Under the pieces are notes generated by a model that ran no database searches, was not told the origin of the DNA, and saw only the letters and a program-made list of their open reading frames with translations. Below are positions 57,376-64,000 of a stretch of DNA of 64,000 nt, one piece after another (the first letter of the stretch is position 1; every line of letters begins with the position of its first letter). Source of the stretch: Micromonospora yangpuensis (GTDB lineage: Bacteria; Actinomycetota; Actinomycetes; Mycobacteriales; Micromonosporaceae); NCBI RefSeq assembly GCF_900091615.1, contig NZ_FMIA01000002.1:1984001-2048000 (forward strand). Direction: 5' to 3'. The translations under genes and the position numbers were made by a program.

Positions 57376-58422
57376 ATGGCAGCAGGGCCTGACCGGGAGA
57401 AGGCACTCGACCTTGCTCTCGCTCAGATCGACAAACAGTTCGGCAAGGGCTCGGTGATGCGGCTGGGGGAGCGGCCGGTCGTCCAGACCGCGGTCATCCC
57501 GACCGGGTCCATCGCCCTTGACGTGGCGCTCGGCGTGGGCGGTCTGCCCCGGGGCCGGGTCGTCGAGGTCTACGGCCCGGAGTCCAGCGGTAAGACCACG
57601 GTGGCGCTGCACGCGGTGGCCAACGCCCAGCGGGCCGGCGGCATCGCCGCCTTCATCGACGCCGAGCACGCGCTCGACCCGGAGTACGCCAGGGCCCTCG
57701 GCGTCGACACCGACGCGATGCTGGTCTCCCAGCCGGACACCGGCGAGCAGGCGCTGGAGATCGCGGACATGCTGATCCGCTCCGGCGCGCTCGACATCAT
57801 CGTGATCGACTCGGTGGCGGCCCTGGTGCCGCGCGCCGAGATCGAGGGCGAGATGGGCGACAGCCACGTCGGCCTCCAGGCCCGGCTGATGAGCCAGGCG
57901 CTGCGGAAGATCACCGGCGTGCTCAGCAACACCGGCACCACCGCGATCTTCATCAACCAGCTCCGCGAAAAGATCGGGGTCATGTTCGGCAGCCCGGAGA
58001 CCACCACCGGTGGGCGGGCGTTGAAGTTCTACGCCTCGGTCCGGCTCGACGTGCGCCGGATCGAGAGCCTCAAGGACGGCACCGACGTGGTCGGCAACCG
58101 GACCCGGGTCAAGGTCGTGAAGAACAAGGTCGCCGCGCCGTTCAAGCAGGCCGAGTTCGACATCATGTACGGCAAGGGCATCTCCCGTGAGGGCTCGCTG
58201 ATCGACGTCGGCGTGGAGCAGGCGATCATCCGCAAGTCCGGTGCCTGGTACACCTACGACGGCGACCAGCTCGGGCAGGGCAAGGAGAAGGCCCGGGAGT
58301 TCATGAAGGAGAACCCGGACGTGGCCGCCGAGATCGAGAAGAAGATCCTGGAGAAGCTCGGCGTCGGCGTCGGCGCGGGTGACGCCGCCGGTGGCCCGGA
58401 GCTGCCGCCGGTCGACTTCTGA
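57376..58422 (+). CDS. recA: Recombinase RecA
   Basis: A 348-aa Rec[21 protein letters not shown], Walker [10 protein letters not shown], Walker [21 protein letters not shown], the L2 region [20 protein letters not shown], and the C-terminal domain. No intein is present. ATG 57376 gives the usual family N terminus. A leaderless GTG 57328 in the same frame would add 16 residues ([15 protein letters not shown]) and coincides with the predicted transcript start, so both starts may be used. It forms the strand-exchange filament and triggers LexA self-cleavage. Confidence 0.97.
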   Translation: MAAGPDREKALDLALAQIDKQFGKGSVMRLGERPVVQTAVIPTGSIALDVALGVGGLPRGRVVEVYGPESSGKTTVALHAVANAQRAGGIAAFIDAEHALDPEYARALGVDTDAMLVSQPDTGEQALEIADMLIRSGALDIIVIDSVAALVPRAEIEGEMGDSHVGLQARLMSQALRKITGVLSNTGTTAIFINQLREKIGVMFGSPETTTGGRALKFYASVRLDVRRIESLKDGTDVVGNRTRVKVVKNKVAAPFKQAEFDIMYGKGISREGSLIDVGVEQAIIRKSGAWYTYDGDQLGQGKEKAREFMKENPDVAAEIEKKILEKLGVGVGAGDAAGGPELPPVDF

Positions 58423-58429
58423 TCGGCGG

Positions 58430-59185
58430 GTGGCGGGACGACGCGCCCGTACGGGGCGGGGCTGGGATGCCAGCCCGCCCCGTACGGGTGAGGCCACCGA
58501 TGAGGCCGTCGACCCTCAGCTGAGCGGGGCGGCCGGTCCCCGGCAGCGTCGGGCTCGACGGGGCCGCGCCGAGGCGGGCAGCAGCCCCGAGGCAGGCAAC
58601 GGTCAGCCGGGCGATGACCGGCGCAGCGGCGGTGGGTCGGGGCCGCCACGGCCCGAGTCGGAGGTGGCCCGGGAGATCTGCCTGCGTCAGCTCGCGGTTC
58701 GGCCGCGTACCCGGGCGGAGCTGGCCGGGGCGTTGGCCCGGCGGGGGATCTCCGAGGAGGTCGCCGCCGAGGTGCTCGACCGGTACGACGAGGTGGGCAT
58801 CATCGACGACGCCGCCTTCGCCCGCGCCTGGGTGTCGAGCCGGCACACCGGCCGGGGGCTGGCTCGCCGGGCGCTCGCCAACGAGCTGCGCCAGCGTGGC
58901 GTAGACGGCGACACCGCGAGCGAGGCGCTGGAGGAGCTGGACGAGGAGACCGAGGCCGAGACGGCCCGCGCGCTGGTCGACCGGAAGCTGCGGACCGCCC
59001 GGGGCGAGCCGGACGCGGTCTTCCGTCGGCTGGTCGGCATGCTGGCCCGCAAGGGCTATCCCGCCGGCGTGGCGATCCGGGCGGTGAAGGACGCCCTCGC
59101 CGAGCAGAGCGCGGAGGCGGCCGAGTTCGCCGACCGGATAGACGCCGATGCCCTGGCCGACGCCGAGGGCGAGCCGGATCGCTGA
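58430..59185 (+). CDS. recX: Regulatory protein RecX
   Basis: A 251-aa RecX. The three-helix repeats start at about residue 80 (REICLRQLAVRPRTRAELAG, ALARRGISEEVAAEVLDRYD, GIIDDAAFARAWVSSRHTGR) after a disordered basic N terminus. RecX limits RecA filament growth. GTG 58430 is 7 nt after recA; its first codons contain a 19-bp hairpin, so a later start such as the GTG before AREICLRQL remains possible. The last codons (DAEGEPDR) are repeated after the stop. Confidence 0.88.
   Translation: MAGRRARTGRGWDASPPRTGEATDEAVDPQLSGAAGPRQRRARRGRAEAGSSPEAGNGQPGDDRRSGGGSGPPRPESEVAREICLRQLAVRPRTRAELAGALARRGISEEVAAEVLDRYDEVGIIDDAAFARAWVSSRHTGRGLARRALANELRQRGVDGDTASEALEELDEETEAETARALVDRKLRTARGEPDAVFRRLVGMLARKGYPAGVAIRAVKDALAEQSAEAAEFADRIDADALADAEGEPDR
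58446..58488 (+). terminator. recA-recX attenuating hairpin
   Basis: CCCGTACGGGGCGGG (58446-58460) pairs exactly with 58474-58488, and CTGG/CCAG extends the stem inside with a GATG loop and one bulged G. It begins 23 nt after the recA stop. E. coli has a leaky terminator at the same place, which keeps RecX low. Confidence 0.75.
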
Positions 59186-59245
59186 GCCGACGCCGAGGGC
59201 GAGCCGGACCGCTGAGCCGACGCCGAGGGCAGGCCGGATCGCTGA
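59156..59245 (+). repeat. Three 30-bp repeats spanning the recX stop
   Basis: Units at 59156, 59186 and 59216 read ADAEGEPDR-stop, ADAEGEPDR-stop and a variant. The first unit is the true recX end; the other two lie after it. A partial fourth follows. Confidence 0.9.
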
Positions 59246-59812
59246 GCCGACGCGCTGGCCGCTGTGGAGGGCGAGCCGGAGCACTGTCCGGCGAGTCGGG
59301 TCAGGTGCCGCGGGTGACGGCGATGACTACGCTCGGAGCCGATCGGGCCGATGTGACCGGTGGGTAGGGTTAGTTATGTCTGCTCATGTCCGGATCGTCG
59401 ATCAGCGGAGAGTCACTTTTCAACTTCTCTCCGTTCGGGGGGTTTGATCATGACTCCTTGACCGGAAGGCCCTCGGAGACCTAGCCTCGCCATACAGGCT
59501 CACATTGCCCGACCATGCAGGCTACGTGCACAACATAGAACGCATAACAGAACAGCATCATTTGGGTCAGCTCTCTCGGTGCTGGACGGCGTAGCCGACC
59601 AGGCCGGATCGGTGCTGACGTGACAACCGCATCCCGCCGTCGGCGCTGTCCCCGGACACCGTCGACCACGAGAAGCTACCCAAGGCCAGCCGCTCCGGTC
59701 GGGCGTCCAGGAGGCCGCAGGGGGCGTGCCCACCCGGCACGCCACCGGTGGCGTAGACGTGTTCAGGGGAGGCGGCGGCCATGGTGGTGCGGCACAGGCC
59801 CGCGGGGGCGGC
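59246..59812. other. Gene-poor spacer before RNase Y with a possible tiny leaderless ORF
   Basis: No convincing gene. TAGGGT (59365-59370) followed by 5 nt and ATG 59376 opens a 23-codon frame (MSAHVRIVDQRRVTFQLLSV then RGV) ending at 59447. CGGAGAG/CTCTCCG arms around 59406-59433 could form a hairpin. This may be the RNase Y leader and promoter region; the -10 spacing is one base short of the usual. Confidence 0.35.
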
Positions 59813-61579
59813 ATGAGCGCCTTCGACGTGGTGATCCTCGCGTCGGTGGTGCTCCTGACGCTGGTCGTGGTCGGCGCAGTGATCTTCGGGGCCCGGCTGT
59901 TGCGGGGCTTCACGGCGGCACCGGCTCCGGAGGATCCGGCGTTCATCGCCGAGAAGGACCGCCAGGAGCAGTCCCTGGCGGCGCTGCGCAGCGCCGCCGA
60001 CGAGGCCAACAGCACCATCGACGTGGCGAAGTCGGCGGCTGCCGCGTCCCGGGCCGAGGCGGCAGCGGCCAAGGCGGAGGCGAAGGCGGCCCGGGCCGAG
60101 GCGCGGCGGGTGCTCGACGCCGCCCGGGTGGAGGCCGACACCGTCCTGGAACGGGCCCACAAGCAGGCCGAGGCCGACGCCGAGCAGTTGCGCTCGACCG
60201 CCCGGCGCAGCGGGGAGCGGGAGGTGGCGGTCCTGGCCTCCACCACCCGCGAGCAGGCCGCCGAGGTGGAGCGGCGGGCCGCCAGGATGGACGAGCGGGA
60301 GCGGATGCACACCGAGGAGGTGGAGCGGCTCGCCGAGCGGGAGCGGCAGCTCACCGCGGCCAGTGCGGCGTTGGCGGCGCGCGAGTCGGCGCTGGCGCAG
60401 CGGGAGGAGGCGCTGGCCGAGGCCGAGGAGCAGCGCCGCCGGGAGTTGGAGCGGATCGCCGGCCTCACCGCCGAGGCGGCCCGTACCGAACTGGTCGAGG
60501 TGATCGAGACCCAGGCCAAGCGGGAGGCGGCGATCCTGGTCCGGGAGATCGAGTCCGAGGCCCGGGGCACCGCCGAACACCGGGCCCGGCACATCGTGGT
60601 CGACGCGATCCAGCGGGTGGCCAGCGAGCAGACCGCGGAGAGCGTGGTCAGTGTGCTGCACCTGCCCGGTGACGAGATGAAGGGGCGGATCATCGGCCGG
60701 GAGGGGCGCAACATCCGCGCCTTCGAGTCGGTCACCGGGGTCAACCTGATCATCGACGACACCCCCGAGGCGGTGCTGCTCTCCTGCTTCGACCCGGTCC
60801 GTCGCGAGGTCGGCCGGCTCACCCTGGAGAAGCTGGTGCTGGACGGTCGGATCCATCCGCACCGGATCGAGGAGGTCCACGACCTGGCCCGGCACGAGGT
60901 GGACCAGCTCTGCCAACGGGCCGCCGAGGACGCCCTGGTCGAGGTGGGCATCACCGAGATCCATCCCGAGCTGGTCGCCCTGCTCGGTCGGCTGCGCTAC
61001 CGGACGTCGTACGGGCAGAACGTGCTCAAGCATCTGGTGGAGACCGCGCACATCGCCGGGATCATGGCCGCCGAGCTGCGGTTGGACATACCGACGATCA
61101 AGCGGTGCGCGTTCCTGCACGACATCGGCAAGGCGCTTACCCACGAGGTGGAGGGCAGCCACGCCATCATCGGCGCCGATCTGGCCCGAAAGTACGGCGA
61201 GACCGAGGACGTCGTGCACGCTATCGAAGCGCATCACAACGAGGTGCAGCCGCAGACCATCGAGGCGGTGCTCACCCAGGCCTCGGACGCCTGCTCGGGT
61301 GGCCGGCCCGGAGCGCGGCGGGAGAGTCTGGAGGCGTACGTCAACCGGTTGGAGCGGATCGAGGAGATCGCGGCCGGCAAGCTCGGGGTGGAGAAGGTCT
61401 TCGCCATGCAGGCGGGCCGGGAGATCCGGGTGATGGTCAAGCCGGACGACGTCGACGACATCGGTGCGGCGGTGCTGGCCCGCGACGTGGCCAAGCAGAT
61501 CGAGGAGGAGCTGACCTACCCGGGTCAGATCCGGGTGACGGTGGTCCGCGAGTCCCGGGTCACCGAGATCGCCCGCTGA
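59813..61579 (+). CDS. rny: Ribonuclease Y
   Basis: A 588-aa RNase Y. There is one N-terminal TM segment (FDVVILASVVLLTLVVVGAV), then a long Ala/Glu/Arg coiled coil to about residue 250, a KH domain (GDEMKGRIIGREGRNIRAFE), an HD domain (CAFLHDIGKALTHEVEGSHA) and the RNY C-terminal domain (IAAGKLGVEKVFAMQAGREI). It is a membrane-bound endoribonuclease that starts mRNA decay. ATG 59813 is chosen because MSAFDVVILA begins the TM helix; GTG/ATG codons upstream would add a Gly-rich stretch. Confidence 0.94.
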   Translation: MSAFDVVILASVVLLTLVVVGAVIFGARLLRGFTAAPAPEDPAFIAEKDRQEQSLAALRSAADEANSTIDVAKSAAAASRAEAAAAKAEAKAARAEARRVLDAARVEADTVLERAHKQAEADAEQLRSTARRSGEREVAVLASTTREQAAEVERRAARMDERERMHTEEVERLAERERQLTAASAALAARESALAQREEALAEAEEQRRRELERIAGLTAEAARTELVEVIETQAKREAAILVREIESEARGTAEHRARHIVVDAIQRVASEQTAESVVSVLHLPGDEMKGRIIGREGRNIRAFESVTGVNLIIDDTPEAVLLSCFDPVRREVGRLTLEKLVLDGRIHPHRIEEVHDLARHEVDQLCQRAAEDALVEVGITEIHPELVALLGRLRYRTSYGQNVLKHLVETAHIAGIMAAELRLDIPTIKRCAFLHDIGKALTHEVEGSHAIIGADLARKYGETEDVVHAIEAHHNEVQPQTIEAVLTQASDACSGGRPGARRESLEAYVNRLERIEEIAAGKLGVEKVFAMQAGREIRVMVKPDDVDDIGAAVLARDVAKQIEEELTYPGQIRVTVVRESRVTEIAR

Positions 61580-61583
61580 GCCG

Positions 61584-61735
61584 CAACCCGAGCCCGAGCC
61601 GGAGCCCGAGCGGGAGGGGGAGCCCGAGTAGGAGCCCGAGCCGGAGCCCGAGCCCGAGCCCGAGCGGGAGGGGGAGGGGGAGGGGGAGCCGGAGCCCGAG
61701 CGGGAGGGGGAGCCCGAGTGGGAGCAACGCGACGG
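61584..61735 (+). repeat. Purine-biased hexamer repeat tract
   Basis: Alternating GAGCCC, GAGCCG and GAGGGG hexamers fill 150 bp after the RNase Y stop. No gene is seen. Confidence 0.85.
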
Positions 61736-61750
61736 GCTGGTGAGACGACG

Positions 61751-61780
61751 AAGGGCTGTCCCCCTGACGGGGCAGCCCTT
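61751..61780. terminator. Bidirectional terminator hairpin
   Basis: AAGGGCTG-T-CCCC pairs with GGGG-CAGCCCTT (one bulged T) between RNase Y and the convergent RlpA-like gene. Confidence 0.8.
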
Positions 61781-61825
61781 CCTGCCGTCCAGCTGACCGA
61801 CGAACCGGCGCGGGGCGGGTACGGG

Positions 61826-62479
61826 TCAGCCGACCCGTTCGACCACGGCCCGCCGGATGACGAACTTGCCCGCCTCCCGGACCTGCTCGTACGCCGCGTC
61901 GTTGAGCAGCACGCAGCTGCCCGACGGGCTGGTCACGGTCACCGTGATGCTCTTGCCGTTGTCCAGGTTGGTCACCTTGAGCCGGGTGCCGACCGGGAAG
62001 GTGCCGCTGGACGCGGCCGGCCCGGCCGCCTCGTTGAACAGGGTGACGGTGGAGCCCGCGCAGACCACCTCGCCGGCCCCGGTCCCGTCGCCGGCGTCCC
62101 CGCCGCCGGTCTCGGCCGGGGGCTGCTGACCGGGGGCGGCCGCTGGCGGAGCTGCCGCGGGCGGGGTCGCCGCCGGTGGGGCCGTCGGGGCGTCCACCCG
62201 GACCTCGGCGGTGCAGCCGGCGGTGGCGCGGCGCTGTTGGAGCAGGTCCACCACTGCCTGCCGGTTGGCGATCCGGTCGGCGGAGAGGGCGTCCGGGTTG
62301 GCCCGCTGGTCGGCGATGAAGGTCAGGTTGTTGCGCAGCGCGGTGTCCAGGCCGGCGCAGTTCTCGCCGGCGTTGCCCAGCCCCGTGCCGACGACCAACG
62401 CGCCGCCGAGCAGGGTGGCCGCCGCCGCACCCAGCAGGACCTTTCGCGTCCGACCGGTCGTTCCGCCTCGCCCGTGCAT
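61826..62479 (-). CDS. Secreted RlpA-like (double-psi beta-barrel) protein
   Basis: A 217-aa protein with an export signal (GRTRKVLLGAAAATLLGGAL, cleavage near GNAGE). A small helical domain follows (CAGLDTALRNNLTFIADQRA), then a Pro/Ala linker and a C-terminal DPBB-like domain (TVTLFNEAAGPAASSGTFPV, GTRLKVTNLDNGKSITVTVT). RlpA relatives act on peptidoglycan, but the catalytic Asp/His pair of lytic RlpA is not obvious. ATG 62479 has AGAGGAG upstream. Confidence 0.78.
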   Translation of the reverse strand: MHGRGGTTGRTRKVLLGAAAATLLGGALVVGTGLGNAGENCAGLDTALRNNLTFIADQRANPDALSADRIANRQAVVDLLQQRRATAGCTAEVRVDAPTAPPAATPPAAAPPAAAPGQQPPAETGGGDAGDGTGAGEVVCAGSTVTLFNEAAGPAASSGTFPVGTRLKVTNLDNGKSITVTVTSPSGSCVLLNDAAYEQVREAGKFVIRRAVVERVG

Positions 62480-62620
62480 GCCTCGCTCCTCTGTTCGGAT
62501 ACCCGACGATGGGTACGGCGGAGAGCGCGGCACGGATCGGCTCGGGACCCCACATTCTTCCGTTGAGGTCGCGCAAGGTGGTCGGTGGAGCGCTGGCGGA
62601 GGTAGCCAACAGGTACCGGC

Positions 62621-62693
62621 AGCCCACCCACCCACCGTGACCCGCCCGCCCACCCACCCACCGTGACCCGCCCACCCACCCACCCGCCGTGAC
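62621..62693. repeat. CCCACCCACC-GTGAC tandem repeats
   Basis: Three units of about 22-25 bp combining CCCACCCACC tetramers with GTGACCCGCC. They lie between the RlpA-like gene and the palindrome at 62718. Confidence 0.85.
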
Positions 62694-62717
62694 TCACCTG
62701 TCGGACGTGCGGCCGAT

Positions 62718-62769
62718 GGCTTTGGGGAGATCTGTGGTCGCCCTGGCGACCACAGATCTCCCCAAAGCC
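62718..62769. repeat. Palindrome of the GGGGAGATCTG family, second copy
   Basis: 25-bp perfect arms (GGCTTTGGGGAGATCTGTGG then TCGCC) with a CT spacer. The outer arms match the palindrome at 15804-15855, but TGTTGTCGC is TGTGGTCGC with the matching change in the other arm. It ends 29 bp before the 3' end of the membrane-protein gene. Confidence 0.95.
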
Positions 62770-62797
62770 GCGGGGCCACTTGTCAGCGGCGCTGGCG

Positions 62798-63349
62798 TCA
62801 CCAGCCGCTGAAGGCGACGAGGAAGGCGAGCCCGAGGCCACCGAGGACGACGAGGTAGCCGGCGCCGATGAAGATGGCCCGGCGGTGCCGGAGCGGGAAC
62901 GGCAGGAAGCCGACCAGCGCCAGCAGCACCCCGAGCACGGCTCCGCCGAAGGGGGCGCCGAGCATCACGAGGTGGCCGAACGCGTTGCAGACCAGCAGCC
63001 CCTCGGTGCCCGACGCGCCGCAGCCGGCGGCAGCCATCGGGAGGAACATCGCCACCAGGGCCACGACGAGGGCGACCACCACCAGCAGCACCGTGGCCAG
63101 GATGGCGCTGACCGTGGCCGCCGTACCGCCCCGGCGGGGCTGCGCCGCCGTACCGCCCCGGCGGGGCTGCGCCGCCGTACCGCCCCGGCGGGGCTGCGCC
63201 GCCGTACCGCCCCGGCGGGGCTGCGCCGCCGTACCGCCCCGGCGGGGCTGCGCCGCCGTACCGCCCCGGCGGGGCTGCGCCGCCGTACCGCCCCGGCGGG
63301 GCTGCGCCGCCCGATTCGCGACGCCCTGCGGGCCGCCCGCGATCACCAT
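62798..63349 (-). CDS. Small membrane protein with seven AAQPRRGGT repeats
   Basis: A 183-aa protein. A short start (MVIAGGPQGVANR) precedes seven 9-residue repeats of AAQPRRGGT, highly basic and predicted cytoplasmic. Three hydrophobic segments follow (SAILATVLLVVVALVVALVA, HLVMLGAPFGGAVLGVLLAL, IFIGAGYLVVLGGLGLAFLV). The repeats could bind nucleic acid or anionic lipid. ATG 63349 has GGAGG 6 nt upstream. Family not recognised. Confidence 0.78.
   Translation of the reverse strand: MVIAGGPQGVANRAAQPRRGGTAAQPRRGGTAAQPRRGGTAAQPRRGGTAAQPRRGGTAAQPRRGGTAAQPRRGGTAATVSAILATVLLVVVALVVALVAMFLPMAAAGCGASGTEGLLVCNAFGHLVMLGAPFGGAVLGVLLALVGFLPFPLRHRRAIFIGAGYLVVLGGLGLAFLVAFSGW
63117..63305. repeat. Seven exact 27-bp repeats in the membrane-protein gene
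   Basis: Units begin every 27 bp from 63117 (GCCGCCGTACCGCCCCGGCG plus GGGCTGC) with no substitutions seen, so recent expansion is likely. They are in frame and contain no spacers. Confidence 0.95.
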
Positions 63350-63601
63350 GCTGTGCCTCCTGTCGTCGCCCCGGCTCCACCGGTCACCGCAGGCTCGACA
63401 GGTGACACACCACGGTCGGGGCGACGGACGTGACGCGGGCACCACGGCTCGCCGCCGCCCGCACCGCCCGGGGTGCGGGCCTGAGACTAACCGCCGTGGG
63501 GCTGCGGCGGGTCGGCCGAGGAGGTCGACAGTGTCCGCCGCTCGGCCGGCCGGCGACAACCGTCGACGCCGGGAGCTGGACGGCCGTACCGGGAAACAGA
63601 T
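63350..63601. other. Spacer without recognised features
   Basis: Apart from the ribosome-binding site of the gene to the left, I see no supported gene or site before the terminator at 63602. Confidence 0.6.
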
Positions 63602-63643
63602 CAGGGGCCGTGCCCGCCGAGTAGTCGGCGGGCACGGCCCCTG
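63602..63643 (-). terminator. Terminator of the glutamate-type ABC transporter operon
   Basis: A 19-bp perfect stem (63602-63620 with 63625-63643, core GGGGCCGTGCCCGCCGA) with a GTAG loop lies 40 bp past the permease stop. Confidence 0.85.
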
Positions 63644-63683
63644 TTGACGTTGAGTCCGAGCCGGCGTCGGGCCGTACACCGGC

Positions 63684-64000
63684 CTAGGTCTTGGAGTCCT
63701 GGCCGAGGGTGGCGGCGGCGAGGGCGGGCGGCGGTGCCGCGTCCGGAGTGTCGGCGGTCCGACGGCCCCGGGCGAGTCGGTGCTGGACGTACTGGGCCAG
63801 CTTGGACAGCGAGTAGTTGACCACGATGAACAGCACGCCGATGACGACGTAGACCTGGATCGGGTTGTCCAGCACACCGATGATCTGCTTGCCGATGTTC
63901 AGGGTCTCCTCGAAGCTGATGATGAAGCCCAGCGAGGTGTCCTTGAGCACCACCACGAGCTGGCTGATCAGCGCCGGCAGCATGATCCGGAACGCCTGTG
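63684..64000 (-). CDS. gluD: Glutamate-type ABC transporter permease, C-terminal part
   Basis: The gene runs off the window end. The visible 105 residues contain the permease EAA-loop region QAFRIMLPALISQLVVVLKD and TSLGFIISFEETLNIGKQII, the last TM segments (VYVVIGVLFIVVNYSLSKLA), and a basic/Ala-Pro tail. This matches GluD of the actinobacterial GluABCD glutamate uptake system. Confidence 0.88.
   Translation of the reverse strand, partial: QAFRIMLPALISQLVVVLKDTSLGFIISFEETLNIGKQIIGVLDNPIQVYVVIGVLFIVVNYSLSKLAQYVQHRLARGRRTADTPDAAPPPALAAATLGQDSKT

Noticed and set aside
59481..59669. Minus-strand 62-codon frame in the RNase Y upstream spacer
   Set aside because: No ribosome-binding site, no leaderless box and no recognisable sequence; it probably reflects chance in the promoter region.
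63117..63305. Possible CRISPR-like array of seven regular repeats
   Set aside because: The 27-bp units are contiguous without spacers and encode in-frame AAQPRRGGT repeats; no cas genes are present.

Overview
The window is chromosomal DNA of a very high-GC actinomycete, most likely a Micromonosporaceae member close to Micromonospora. The evidence is the codon use, many GTG starts, a large number of leaderless start signatures (TANNNT then 6-7 nt then ATG/GTG), and an actinobacterial backbone order: rpsO-pnp-M16 peptidase-dapB ... thyX-dapA-rnj ... ftsK-rimO-pgsA-cinA-clgR-pspA-pspM ... DUF3046-recA-recX-rny. The same backbone (thyX, dapA, rnj, ftsK, pgsA, clgR, pspA, DUF3046 gene, recA, recX) is also clustered in mycobacteria.

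Layout. 1-9.98 kb: end of rpsO, pnp, an M16 zinc peptidase, dapB, two GNAT acetyltransferases, a GT87-type membrane mannosyltransferase, a YcaQ-like winged-helix protein and a DUF2752 membrane protein. 9.98-15.3 kb: a repeat-rich spacer, then thyX, dapA, RNase J and a secreted streptogrisin-type protease. 15.3-18.6 kb: a spacer with a DUF397 remnant and palindromes, then two coupled YbjN-domain genes. 18.7-28.5 kb: ftsK with an IS5-family element at its stop codon, a small membrane protein, a guanidinium exporter under a guanidine-III riboswitch, rimO, pgsA, cinA, and the clgR-pspA-pspM envelope-stress set. 28.5-42.6 kb: a mostly minus-strand block with a hypothetical protein, a degenerate multicopper-oxidase/fibronectin protein, a Nei-type glycosylase, a CPCC protein, an S-adenosylmethionine hydrolase, an SDR/TetR divergent pair with three operator-like palindromes, a lipoprotein and the Lhr helicase. 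42.7-52.8 kb: an unknown small gene, a complete Mrp Na+/H+ antiporter operon (AB fusion, C, D, E, F, G), two CorC-type CBS membrane proteins linked by two repeated 24-codon micro-ORFs, and a Spo0M-like protein. 52.9-57.2 kb: a LysE exporter, UdgX, a small HTH protein, a repeat-rich spacer, an MFS transporter and DUF3046. 57.2-64 kb: recA-recX with SOS and LexA-independent damage promoters, RNase Y, a secreted RlpA-like protein, a repeat-containing membrane protein and the end of a glutamate-type ABC permease.

Functional themes. RNA decay (PNPase, RNase J, RNase Y) and DNA repair or segregation (RecA/RecX, UdgX, Nei, Lhr, FtsK) are concentrated here, together with lysine/thymidylate synthesis and membrane or ion homeostasis (PspA, Mrp, CorC).

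The most interesting signals outside ordinary genes are these: dispersed AGATCT-centred hairpins and a companion 54-bp repeat in spacers; ATGA-chained 24-codon micro-ORFs between the two CorC genes; a leaderless 34-codon upstream ORF overlapping corC; a guanidine-III riboswitch with a possible alternative pairing partner; a multicopper-oxidase fold that has lost most copper ligands; and an IS whose stop codon is supplied by its target site. All calls come from reading the sequence only; no database search was run.
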